From assembly GCA_015258715.1 (NCBI GenBank), contig JABZHR010000010.1, forward strand, positions 1 to 36,605: 36,605 bases of DNA, read 5' to 3'. Below, one piece after another: positions 25,050-34,548 of the stretch (positions are counted from its first letter, which is position 1; every line of letters starts with the position of its first letter). The DNA comes from Atopobium sp. (GTDB lineage Bacteria; Actinomycetota; Coriobacteriia; Coriobacteriales; Atopobiaceae). The notes beneath the pieces were generated by a model. That model was given only the letters and a program-made list of their open reading frames with translations. It ran no database searches and had not been told where the DNA came from. Both the position numbers and the translations under genes were made by a program.

Positions 25050-28000
25050 ATGGGCTTGCTTCTGTACAAACAACAAACAGGTGCTTTCTTATCAAACTCT
25101 ATTCAAGAGCAGCTAAGGGCTTCACGTGAGAGGTGGGGGTCTGTTCAGCTTATAGTGCCTTCTTCCGATACTGTGTTGTTAGTTAAGAGACGGCTTGGAG
25201 CCATCCAAGAGCTCTCTGTTGGCGTGAATGTTTCAACTTTTGATGAGTGGATGCGCGATCAATGGAAGCTGTATGGAAGCTCAGATCGTCTGCTTTCAAA
25301 TACGCTTCGCAAGGTTTTTTTCCAGCAGATTCTGGATGGAATGTCTGCTGATGAGCTAGGCACTTTAACTACGAGCAAGGGTACCGTGGAGCTTCTGTCT
25401 AAGCTTGCTCCAGAGTATCTGACGGAGCTTGATCAAATTGTAGACTCCGGTCAACTTTCTGCCGGTCAGATGAGTGCATGTAAGGTGCTAGAGCGCTACA
25501 AGATGCTGCTTGAAGAAAAGTCTTACGTTGAGATGTGCCAGTGTCTGGATTATCTGCTGCAGTCCATTCCAGCGCAGGGACCTGCACTGATTTTCTCGCG
25601 AGTTGAAGATCTTTCGGAGGCGCGTCTTCAGTTTGTGCGCAGACTGTCGCAGAAGCGCGATGTGGCGTTTTCTCTCTACGTGCCCGAAGGACCTGCGGGT
25701 TACGCGGCAGAACAGCAACTGGAGTTGCTGGGCGGCCTGGGATGCAATTGTCGTGTGGATACGGGGCTTGCGCCAGCCGCAAAAAGTCAGGAGCTCAACG
25801 ATCTTCTCGCCAGGGTGTTCAGGGCCAAGGAAGGTAATGAGGTTACGCCGAGCGGTGCAGTAACGTTTTTGTCGCCGCTGGGTCAGCATGCCGAGGCAGA
25901 GTCTATCAGCAGATATATCTCTCAGCGCGTTGAATCTGGTAGCAAGAACTTTGCAGTATACACCTCAGATTCACAAAGGGTTTGGGATGCGCTCTCGCAA
26001 AAGCTTGCAGCAAAGGGGATTGCTGCTCACTTTAATCGCTCAGTGCGTATTCAAGATTCGCTTGCAGGACGTGCGTTTGCTAGCTTGATTGATGCGTACG
26101 TCACGCTCAGTGAACGCTCAGAGCTCGAGAAAAACATTGACTACCAGGCATCTGACCATCAGATGGGGGATATGTCGTGGTGGCCTCCACGTACTCTTAC
26201 GGACTATCTGATTTCACCTATTTCAGGCATAAGTGTTGAGCGTGCGTGGATGCTGGATAAGAGTTGGCGCGGTAATAGAACGCTGTATGCCACCAGAGTG
26301 CTTGAGACGCTTTCTAAGGCGGCTATGAGCTCGCGTTTGTGCGCAGAGACCATCAAGAGCCTTGAGCTTGGCAGAATTGGTTCTGCTGCTCAGCGCATTA
26401 TTGAATACCTTTCTGCAGAAACATCTGACGAGCAGTCAGAGGCTGCTCAGTCTAAAGAGTTGACGCTTCGATCTCTTCAAAACCAAGAGTCGCTTAAGGT
26501 AATGAACAAGATTGTTTCTTCTGCACAGGAGTTGCATGAGGCAGGATTAAAGCTCACTCCTCAGACACTCAAATCTTTTATTGAGCTTTGCAAAGACCAG
26601 ACGGTCATGTTGCCTGTTTCTAATGGTATCCAGTCTGATATTCAGGTGCTGATAGCTCCTGTGAGACAAGCACATTCTTTTGAGCCACATTCTTTTGATG
26701 CCGTCATTTTCCAGGGTATGGATACGCTGAATTTTGGTGTCAAAGCATCAGACGGTGCACTTCAAGAGTTTGTTCGCCATGCGAGCAAAATGCCTAAGGT
26801 ATCAGAGTTTACACGGTATCAAAGAGATTTCTATACGGCGCTTACAACTGCTTCTACCAGCGTTGCGTTTGAGAAGGTTGAGCAAAAAGATGTCTTTAAC
26901 GCAGTAGCTCTCAGTGAGGTTAAAGCATGCTATCCAAAAGACTATGCAAAGAAGGCAGGGGTTGCGCGCGGAGAAGAAGAGGTGCTGGTAAACCTGTTGC
27001 CTCAAGCTACTGACCCAGAACGTGTTGCAGAACTCCCAACAATCGAGTCTGGTGAAATTGATCCTAAACTCAAAAATATTGTGGTACTCCCACGTCATTT
27101 GATGAGGGAGACCCTTGAGCAGGAATTACAAGGTCTTATAGAGGTCTCGCGAGAGGGGCTACCGCTTCTTTCCGCTTCTCAGATTGAGACATATCTTGAG
27201 TGTCCCTACAAATGGTTTACGCAACGTCGCATCAAGATTTCCCAGGTAGACACTGAGTTTGCTCCAATGCAGATAGGTACCTTTATCCATCGTGTTTTGG
27301 AGCTAACATACGCAACACTTTTAGCTGAAGCACTTGGTTGTGATGTGGCTGATGTTGATTTAGCGGTTGAATCTGCGCTTTTACAAGATATTCCTGGCTC
27401 AAGAATTACATCTGATAACCTAGATCATGCAAAACAAGTGTTAGACAGCTGTTTTGCTCAGGTCTGGGATGAGCAGTTCAACAACATTAACCGAGCATCT
27501 TCAAATGAGCTTATTCCGCATAGCATTCAAGAAAGAAAACAGGTTGAGAATATACGAGAAGAACTCAAGGATCTTCTCGAGTTTGAAGCTTCGCACTTTA
27601 TTGGCTATCAGCCTAGGTTCTTTGAGCTTCGTTTTGGTAGAGAAGAAAATGTTGTTGAGTATGCAGGAGCTCAATTTACTGGCTCGATTGACCGCGTAGA
27701 TGTAAATGCTCATGGTCAGGCACTTATTATTGACTATAAACACAAGGCCACAAAAGATTTGAAGGCTTATTCAGCAAAGTTAAGTCTGGATAGTGAGCTC
27801 TCAAAAGAGGTCCTTCCAAGGCATGTACAGTCTGCAATATATGCTCAGATTATGAGAAAACAGCTCACCAAGTATAAGCTTGAGCCAGTTGCTGCAATTT
27901 ATCTGGGCACCAAAGAGCAGAAAGATAAGCCTTCATTTGCTCTTGCAGGCGTGGCAACAGAAGCGGCAACAGAACATATTTGGAACATGAATCCGGAAGA

Positions 28001-28193
28001 TAAAAAGCTCAGGGACCAGGCAGTTATGGTTGTGTCTCAAAACTCAGCGGAGTTTGCAGACTACTTGGACGCTTGGGAGAGTTTAATTGCTCAGAAGGTT
28101 CAAGCCATGCTTTCTGGAGATGTTCGAGCCAATCCTTGCGATAAGGATGCATGTAAGTATTGTCCAGTAAAACTGTGCGACAAGAGGAGGTAA
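25050..28193 (+). CDS. addB: AddB-like recombination nuclease/helicase subunit
   Basis: 1047 residues. The C-terminal PD-(D/E)XK nuclease has FTGSIDRVD, then LIIDYK (D895, K897). An iron-sulfur staple is formed by C718 (LECPYKWF) with C1035, C1038 and C1043 at the end (CKYCPVKLC), an AddB hallmark. The N-terminal region has inactivated-helicase character; it lacks a P-loop (no GxxxxGK[ST] in the first residues), as in lactococcal RexB rather than Bacillus AddB. With AddA it should resect double-strand breaks and load RecA after a Chi signal. AddA follows after 6 bases. First gene of a six-gene operon. Confidence 0.85.
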   Translation: MGLLLYKQQTGAFLSNSIQEQLRASRERWGSVQLIVPSSDTVLLVKRRLGAIQELSVGVNVSTFDEWMRDQWKLYGSSDRLLSNTLRKVFFQQILDGMSADELGTLTTSKGTVELLSKLAPEYLTELDQIVDSGQLSAGQMSACKVLERYKMLLEEKSYVEMCQCLDYLLQSIPAQGPALIFSRVEDLSEARLQFVRRLSQKRDVAFSLYVPEGPAGYAAEQQLELLGGLGCNCRVDTGLAPAAKSQELNDLLARVFRAKEGNEVTPSGAVTFLSPLGQHAEAESISRYISQRVESGSKNFAVYTSDSQRVWDALSQKLAAKGIAAHFNRSVRIQDSLAGRAFASLIDAYVTLSERSELEKNIDYQASDHQMGDMSWWPPRTLTDYLISPISGISVERAWMLDKSWRGNRTLYATRVLETLSKAAMSSRLCAETIKSLELGRIGSAAQRIIEYLSAETSDEQSEAAQSKELTLRSLQNQESLKVMNKIVSSAQELHEAGLKLTPQTLKSFIELCKDQTVMLPVSNGIQSDIQVLIAPVRQAHSFEPHSFDAVIFQGMDTLNFGVKASDGALQEFVRHASKMPKVSEFTRYQRDFYTALTTASTSVAFEKVEQKDVFNAVALSEVKACYPKDYAKKAGVARGEEEVLVNLLPQATDPERVAELPTIESGEIDPKLKNIVVLPRHLMRETLEQELQGLIEVSREGLPLLSASQIETYLECPYKWFTQRRIKISQVDTEFAPMQIGTFIHRVLELTYATLLAEALGCDVADVDLAVESALLQDIPGSRITSDNLDHAKQVLDSCFAQVWDEQFNNINRASSNELIPHSIQERKQVENIREELKDLLEFEASHFIGYQPRFFELRFGREENVVEYAGAQFTGSIDRVDVNAHGQALIIDYKHKATKDLKAYSAKLSLDSELSKEVLPRHVQSAIYAQIMRKQLTKYKLEPVAAIYLGTKEQKDKPSFALAGVATEAATEHIWNMNPEDKKLRDQAVMVVSQNSAEFADYLDAWESLIAQKVQAMLSGDVRANPCDKDACKYCPVKLCDKRR

Positions 28194-28199
28194 GCTACT

Positions 28200-31100
28200 A
28201 TGGCTGACACACGTTATACGCCTGGTCAAGAGAAGACCATCAAGACGCTTGATAAGCCTCTTTTTGTTGCAGCAGGTGCAGGTTCAGGAAAAACTTTTAC
28301 GCTTACACAGAGAATTGTGTGGGCTTTAAAAGAAGGCTCGGGAGCTGACGGAAAGCCGTATCTGAACAGTCTTGACCAGGCATTGATTATCACGTTTACC
28401 AATGCCGCAGCTACAGAAATTAAAGAGCGCGTTAGGGAAGCTCTAGAAAAAGAAGGCCTGCATAGCGCTGCGTTGCAGGTTGATGATGCGTGGATTAGTA
28501 CGATCCACGGTATGTGTAGCAGAATCTTAAAGATTCATGCACTTGATTTGGGTCTTGATCCTGAGTTTGAAATCATTAATGACATGACCAGAAATCAGCT
28601 GGTCAATATATCTATTGAAGAAGTACTCAGAGAGCTTTCTCAAGATGAAAGCTATGCTGAGTTTCTCTCAACCTATGCAGGGAACAGAGATGCACTGAAG
28701 TCTCGTATTGAAACGCTGATTTCGTACGCTCAGTCATCTCCTGTAGGAATGGATGCTATTTCATTTGTAGGGGATAGCTCTGACCTGGAAGTTCTGAAAG
28801 CAGAACTTGGGAGTCTCTACGGTGCGCTTGAGGAGCTAAAGGCTGCAATTGCCGACAAGAAACCAGATGAAGCAGATCAGCTACAGAGTGTTCAATCTGA
28901 GCTTTCAAATAAATTGCAGCAACACTTGGTTCTCTCGCTCATTGATTTTGACCAGGCGTTTTGGGATACGTTGCAAAAAGCACTCAAGATCGGTCGTTCC
29001 TCAAAAGAAATAAAAATTGTAAAAGATGAAGCTGTGTACCAGCTTAAAGTTTGCAGCTCTTTATTTGGCCTTATTCAGGACACGTTTGAGGGTCAGTGTC
29101 TGAAAGATGTTACTGAGCAGGTCTACAAGCTCTTTAAACAGAAGAAACGTGCTGTTGGCGGCCTTGATAACGATGATCTTTTGCATCTAACGGCAAAGGT
29201 GTTCGAAGAGCATCCAGAGATTGCAGCTGTTTACACGGATAAATTCAAGCTTGTAATGGTTGACGAGTTCCAAGATACGGACCAGCAACAGGTGCAGATG
29301 ATTAAGAGTCTCTCAGGTAAAGATGCTCAATATCTCACCACAGTTGGTGATGCGCAGCAGTCAATCTATCGATTCCGCGGTGCCGATGTTGATGTGTTCT
29401 TTAGACGTCAAGCAGAGGTTTCAGAAGATTTGCAACCCCGTCTTGTAGATAATTTCCGTAGTCACAACGAAATTTTGCGATTTGTTGCAAAGGTTTGCAG
29501 CGCTGATGGCATGATACCTAACTTTATGGATCTGTCCGCTGGGCGAGAAGAACCTGCAACTCCGTTCATTGCGCATTCGCCGCGCGTGTATTTTGAAGTC
29601 ACAAAATTTGAAAAGTCAGGAAATTCTAAGCCAGGCGATGACGTCACAAGAAGCCAGCTTGTTGCGTATCAACTTGCAGACAGAATCAACACGCTTATGC
29701 AGGATGAGAAGATCCAAGCAAAAGATGTTGCAATTTTGATGAAATCAGTTAAAAAGGCACAGCCCTATATTGAGGCACTTCGTACCTTTGGAATTGAAAG
29801 CGTGGTTTCTGGAGCTTCAACGTTTGGTGAGCAGCCTGAGGTTCAGCTGATTGGTAGTCTTTTACAAGCACTCGCAAATATGTACGATTCATACGAGGGA
29901 CTGTTTCCTGTACTCTCGAGTGAGATTTTTAGTCTTGATGCGTCTGACCTGCTTCTCTTAGGCACTAATTTTGGAGAAAATGGTCAGAGGATTACTAATA
30001 GAGATATTGCAGAGTCAGTGGTAAATGACGTATGTAATCCACCTTTTGAGGTAAGTCCAAAGCTCAAAAATGCTTTAGAGGTGTTGAGTAACGCTCGTAG
30101 CTCTCTTTCAAACAAGAGAGTTTCAGACGTCATTAAAAAGGTAGTTCTTGATGCTGGATGGATTTCTCGCCTTCAAAAGATGGGAAATGAGGGACAGTCA
30201 AAGATTGCAAATATCTTTGCAGCTCTTGAACAAATTGATAGCTTGCAAAAGGAGCTGAGCATTGGCGTAGCTTCAGTCGCAAAAGCGTTTAGTCAATGGT
30301 GTAACACGGCTAAAGAGTCGCCAAAAGTGCTTCACTGCAGCACTCAAAACGCCGTAACTTTTATGACCATTCATGCTTCTAAGGGATTGGAATTTCCTGT
30401 TGTTGCTGTTGTAGGAGCTGTGTCTGGCCCTAAGGCAGGCGCTGGCAGTGAGCCATTTTTGCATGTTAGAAAAGACGATTTGTATCAGATTGTATTCTCA
30501 AGCAGTTCTAAAAAACTTCATGAATTGTATGATGACTGTCATGAGGTTCCTACAAGCCTTGATGAGTGCAAGAGTCTTCTTGAGTGGAGAATGTTCCTGG
30601 AAACTCAAGAGAATGAGTTTGAAGAGCAGGAGCAGAACCGCCGTCTGTATGTTGCTTTAACACGCGCTCGAGAAGCAGTCATTCTTACTTCAACCATCGA
30701 CCTTACTAAAGAAGGAATTAATCCTCGTTATACACGCAAGATTACAGATGCCTTGTTTGAGGAGCCGCCACTTTCTGCTGGTGAGCATTCGTTTGAATAT
30801 GGTGGAAATCTTGCTGGTTGTATGCGTGTGGTTCAGGGTTCTGGCAAGAAGGATGAGCCAATTCAGGTTGAAGGTTTAGAGTTTGTTGAACCTTTTGGCG
30901 ACAAGTCCGAACCCTCTGATGGCAACCCAAGTGAAGAGGAAAACTCTCAAGCTGTTGAAACGTTTGACCTCTATGAGAAGGTAAGACTAAGTGTTGCCTC
31001 AGAAACTACTTATGACAAGCGAAAAGGTCTCTTTAGTTACTCATCAGCTCACCAACAAATGGCAGAGAACTTTAAGGTCGAGAATAACCTTCAACCAGTA

Positions 31101-31664
31101 ACTGAGACTTCCGTTATGTTGCCTGGCACATTAGCTGATGATGGAGTAGATCCAACAAGCCTCGGCTCAGCCTTCCATGAGCTTGCTCAGATTATGGTTG
31201 AGACTCAGTCTAAGGTTGATGAACAAACTATTGATAGATTGTGCTTGAAGAACAGTGTTCCTCAGCGAGCGATATCACGAGTCAAACAAGCACTTGAACT
31301 GTGGAGCAATTCTGCAATCAGGCAGGAAGCTTTAGCTCATGATGTAGTTATTGCGGAGTCTCCCTTTACGCTACAGGTTGATTCTGAATATGGGAACTAT
31401 GTAGAAGGAGCCATCGATCTTCTCGCTTATAATAAGGGAAGCAAAGATGCGCTGGTAGTTGACTATAAAACAGGCGATAAAGGCCTTAGTGCTACTCAAA
31501 TTTATGAGCATCATCAGATGCAGGCAAACTTCTATGCCTACGTCTTGATGCAGCACGGATTTACTAAGGTTGAGTGCGTATTTGTTTGTGTTGAGGTTGA
31601 AGAAGCTGGTCAGCCACACGTTGCTCGTTACACGTTTGATGTAAACCATCAACCACGGCTTTAA
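28200..31664 (+). CDS. addA: AddA-like helicase-nuclease (UvrD superfamily)
   Basis: 1154 residues. The SF1A helicase has Walker A AAGAGSGKT (24-32, K31), motif II VMVDEFQDTD and motif VI RRLYVALTRARE. A C-terminal nuclease domain contains GAIDLL (D1073) and VVDYKTG (D1088, K1090). It translocates 3' to 5' on DNA and cuts the strand until a Chi site alters activity. AGGAGGT at the end of addB serves as its ribosome site, so the two are made together and form one complex. PriA follows after 12 bases. Confidence 0.92.
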   Translation: MADTRYTPGQEKTIKTLDKPLFVAAGAGSGKTFTLTQRIVWALKEGSGADGKPYLNSLDQALIITFTNAAATEIKERVREALEKEGLHSAALQVDDAWISTIHGMCSRILKIHALDLGLDPEFEIINDMTRNQLVNISIEEVLRELSQDESYAEFLSTYAGNRDALKSRIETLISYAQSSPVGMDAISFVGDSSDLEVLKAELGSLYGALEELKAAIADKKPDEADQLQSVQSELSNKLQQHLVLSLIDFDQAFWDTLQKALKIGRSSKEIKIVKDEAVYQLKVCSSLFGLIQDTFEGQCLKDVTEQVYKLFKQKKRAVGGLDNDDLLHLTAKVFEEHPEIAAVYTDKFKLVMVDEFQDTDQQQVQMIKSLSGKDAQYLTTVGDAQQSIYRFRGADVDVFFRRQAEVSEDLQPRLVDNFRSHNEILRFVAKVCSADGMIPNFMDLSAGREEPATPFIAHSPRVYFEVTKFEKSGNSKPGDDVTRSQLVAYQLADRINTLMQDEKIQAKDVAILMKSVKKAQPYIEALRTFGIESVVSGASTFGEQPEVQLIGSLLQALANMYDSYEGLFPVLSSEIFSLDASDLLLLGTNFGENGQRITNRDIAESVVNDVCNPPFEVSPKLKNALEVLSNARSSLSNKRVSDVIKKVVLDAGWISRLQKMGNEGQSKIANIFAALEQIDSLQKELSIGVASVAKAFSQWCNTAKESPKVLHCSTQNAVTFMTIHASKGLEFPVVAVVGAVSGPKAGAGSEPFLHVRKDDLYQIVFSSSSKKLHELYDDCHEVPTSLDECKSLLEWRMFLETQENEFEEQEQNRRLYVALTRAREAVILTSTIDLTKEGINPRYTRKITDALFEEPPLSAGEHSFEYGGNLAGCMRVVQGSGKKDEPIQVEGLEFVEPFGDKSEPSDGNPSEEENSQAVETFDLYEKVRLSVASETTYDKRKGLFSYSSAHQQMAENFKVENNLQPVTETSVMLPGTLADDGVDPTSLGSAFHELAQIMVETQSKVDEQTIDRLCLKNSVPQRAISRVKQALELWSNSAIRQEALAHDVVIAESPFTLQVDSEYGNYVEGAIDLLAYNKGSKDALVVDYKTGDKGLSATQIYEHHQMQANFYAYVLMQHGFTKVECVFVCVEVEEAGQPHVARYTFDVNHQPRL

Positions 31665-31676
31665 GGAGGCAAGAAC

Positions 31677-33989
31677 GTGCCTTTTGCACATGTTGTTTTA
31701 GACATACCAACTCGTGCTCTTTCTGGCACGTTTGATTACGCCATTCCAGAATCTTTGGAAGAGACTGCGGTTGTAGGAACAACAGTCTTGGTGCCGTTTT
31801 CTCACAGGCAAGTGGTTGGTTATGTCGTAGGCATTTCAGACAGCGTGTCTTTAGGTTTAGATGTTTCGCGCGTCCTTCCAATAACACAAGTTCTAGCAGA
31901 TTCAGCGTTTGATGAGCAGTCTGCGCAGGTAGCAGAATGGATGAGCAAAGAATACGCCTGTAGTTATGCAGACGCATTGCATCCTTTTTTAGCGCCTGGC
32001 CAAAAGGTTAAAGTCACCAGAAAAGATACAGAATCTCCCTGGCAGCTTGTTTGCGAGAAGCCCGGTCCTGTTGATGAGCGATGGGTTGAGCTGACAGAAA
32101 AGGCGGCTGACTTTACGCCTGCAGCAAATGCAAGCAAGCAGCGATCGGTGCTTGAGGCTCTGGTGCAAGGTGCTATGAGGTTATCCGAGCTCTCGGCCAC
32201 AATTCCAGGAGCTCGCAGTGCAGTAACTGCACTGCAGAAAAAGGGTGTCGTTGAGGTGCGCACACAGCGACAAATTCGTGGAAGCCAGGAGGGTCTGGGA
32301 ACCACGCTTTCAAGTGGCGTAGCACCTCGTCCACAGCAACTTACTGAGGGCCAAGAGTCTGCTCTTGCAGCAATCAAGACTGCACAAACTGCTGCTCAGG
32401 GCGACGTTGTGCTCATTGATGGTGTAACGGGCTCAGGTAAAACCGAGGTGTATCTCTCCGCTATTGAAAAGACCTTAGCGGCTGGCAAGGGTGCTGTGGT
32501 GCTTGTCCCAGAGATTTCTCTTACCGCGCAAACAGTAGGCCGATTCCGTTCACGTTTTGGTGAGCAGGTGGCCGTTCTTCACTCAAAGCTTTCACTTGGT
32601 GAGCGCTTTGACCAGTGGGATTTAATCAGGCAGGGTAGAGCCCGCGTGGTAGTAGGTGCAAGATCTGCTCTGTTTGCGCCCATCCAAAACCCTGGACTGT
32701 ACATCATTGACGAGGAACACGAAGCTTCATACAAGCAAGATTCGCTCCCACGCTATCACGCAAGAGAAGTTGCTGCTCAGATGGCTCGTCTTCGCGGTGC
32801 TGCGCTGGTGCTTGGTTCTGCAACACCTTCGCTTGAGAGCTTATACCGAACAGCTCAAGGAAGCTGGTGTGGCACTAACTGGACACGCGTCGCCATGACC
32901 GAGAGGCCTGGTGCGGCGGTTCTTCCGCAGGTCCAGGTAGTTGATATGGCTTCCCAGTTTAAAAACGGAGGCAGATCGGTCTTCTCGGCAGCTCTTGCTG
33001 AGGCCTTGCAGGAGACAACAGAGCGTGGCGAGAAAAGCGTTCTGCTCCTTAATCGTCGAGGATTTGCAAACTTTTTGATGTGTCGCGAGTGCGGCTGTGT
33101 GCCCGAATGTCCGCATTGCTCGACGTCTCTCACGTATCATGAGCGCACGCATTCTCTTGTTTGTCACAGTTGCGGCAGGCAGTGGTCTCAGCATGCGTAT
33201 CCTAACCCTTCCAGCAAATGTCCAAACTGCGGCAGCCGTTATATGGGTGCATATGGTGTGGGAACACAGCGTGTAGAAGATGAGCTCAAGCTTCTGCTTG
33301 GCAGCGATGCGCCAATTATTCGTATGGACGCTGATACCACGGCTAAAAAGGGCGAACACCAGCGACTCCTTGAGCTCTTTGACGCAACTCCAGGAGCAGT
33401 GCTCATTGGTACGCAGATGATTGCAAAGGGTCTGGATTTTCCTGATGTCACCTTGGTTGGTGTTATCAACGCCGATACCATGCTTAAGCTGCCAGATTTT
33501 AGAGCAGCTGAGAGAACATTTGACTTGCTGGAGCAGGTTGCTGGTCGTGCAGGCAGGGGAGAAAAGCCAGGTAAGGTCATCATTCAGTCGTACTGGTCAA
33601 CACATCCTGCTATTGCTTCTGTAGTTACACATGACAGACGCCCGTTTCTTGATGCAGAACTTAAAGAGAGAAGAGAGGGGACTTATCCGCCCTTCTTGCG
33701 CTTGTCTAATGTGCTTTTCTGGGGAGCTTCAGAAAAAGAAGTTCGTCGCGTAGCGGACCAAATGGCAGAGGCGCTGCATACAAAGTTAGACGCGCAAACA
33801 GGATGGGAGATTTTGGGTCCTGCTGATTGTGTAAAAGCTAAGGTAAAAGATAAGTATCGCAGACATATTTTAGTAAAATCTCCCGTGGACGCTCAGGTGG
33901 GTGAAATTCTTTCTGAGTGTGCTGCTTCACTTGATAAAAGAGTGGGTATCAACATGACATTAGATGTTGACGCTTATGACATGATGTAA
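31677..33989 (+). CDS. priA: Primosomal protein N' (PriA)
   Basis: 770 residues. An N-terminal 3'-DNA-binding domain (1-100) is followed by a winged helix and SF2 helicase with Walker A GVTGSGKT (249-256) and DEEH (345-348). A zinc-binding cysteine cluster follows (CRECGC from C469, CPHC, CHSC, CPNC). PriA restarts stalled replication by binding forks and loading the replicative helicase. Start GTG with AAGGAGG upstream. Its place after addAB fits the repair of broken forks: resection, strand invasion, then restart. Confidence 0.96.
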   Translation: MPFAHVVLDIPTRALSGTFDYAIPESLEETAVVGTTVLVPFSHRQVVGYVVGISDSVSLGLDVSRVLPITQVLADSAFDEQSAQVAEWMSKEYACSYADALHPFLAPGQKVKVTRKDTESPWQLVCEKPGPVDERWVELTEKAADFTPAANASKQRSVLEALVQGAMRLSELSATIPGARSAVTALQKKGVVEVRTQRQIRGSQEGLGTTLSSGVAPRPQQLTEGQESALAAIKTAQTAAQGDVVLIDGVTGSGKTEVYLSAIEKTLAAGKGAVVLVPEISLTAQTVGRFRSRFGEQVAVLHSKLSLGERFDQWDLIRQGRARVVVGARSALFAPIQNPGLYIIDEEHEASYKQDSLPRYHAREVAAQMARLRGAALVLGSATPSLESLYRTAQGSWCGTNWTRVAMTERPGAAVLPQVQVVDMASQFKNGGRSVFSAALAEALQETTERGEKSVLLLNRRGFANFLMCRECGCVPECPHCSTSLTYHERTHSLVCHSCGRQWSQHAYPNPSSKCPNCGSRYMGAYGVGTQRVEDELKLLLGSDAPIIRMDADTTAKKGEHQRLLELFDATPGAVLIGTQMIAKGLDFPDVTLVGVINADTMLKLPDFRAAERTFDLLEQVAGRAGRGEKPGKVIIQSYWSTHPAIASVVTHDRRPFLDAELKERREGTYPPFLRLSNVLFWGASEKEVRRVADQMAEALHTKLDAQTGWEILGPADCVKAKVKDKYRRHILVKSPVDAQVGEILSECAASLDKRVGINMTLDVDAYDMM

Positions 33990-33997
33990 GGATAGTT

Positions 33998-34540
33998 ATG
34001 AGTTCTGAAGCTGATGATATGGTACTTTGGCCAGACCCTCGTCTGAGCCAAGAGTGCGAAGAGATTGACGATATTAACGACGATGTCCGTAAGATGGCTG
34101 AGCACATGCTCAAAGTTATGTATGCTACCGACGGCGTTGGTCTTGCTGGACCTCAGGTGGGCTATATGAAGCGCATGGTAGTCATCGATGTTGACTATCC
34201 TAACGGTCAAGAGAACCCTTTTGTGCTCATTAATCCAGAGATTAAAGTTGCAGATGGCGAGCCTCGTGTATACGAAGAGGGCTGTCTTTCGTTCCCAGGC
34301 ATTACTGTTCCAGTTACACGCCCAAGCCATGTTGTCGTTCACGCATATAACCTCGAGGGCGATCTGATGCGCTATGAAGCAGAAGGAGATCTTCTCGCCG
34401 TTTGTTTGCAGCATGAGATTGACCACATCAACGGCGTAACCATGCCAGATCACCTGGGACCAGGTGCTCGTATGGAGACGCTGCAGGAGTACAAAGAGGC
34501 GCTAGCTTCTGGCGCTCGTCCTGGTCAAACAGACTATTAG
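33998..34540 (+). CDS. def: Peptide deformylase
   Basis: 180 residues with all three motifs: GVGLAGPQ (46-53; the usual Ala at the fifth-sixth positions is AG), EEGCLSFPG with metal ligand C96, and QHEIDH with H139, E140 and H143. The enzyme removes the formyl group from nascent proteins. AAGGA lies five bases before the ATG. It sits 8 bases after priA and 8 before fmt, the classic def-fmt pair whose products remove and add the formyl group. Confidence 0.97.
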   Translation: MSSEADDMVLWPDPRLSQECEEIDDINDDVRKMAEHMLKVMYATDGVGLAGPQVGYMKRMVVIDVDYPNGQENPFVLINPEIKVADGEPRVYEEGCLSFPGITVPVTRPSHVVVHAYNLEGDLMRYEAEGDLLAVCLQHEIDHINGVTMPDHLGPGARMETLQEYKEALASGARPGQTDY

Positions 34541-34548
34541 GAGTTGGC

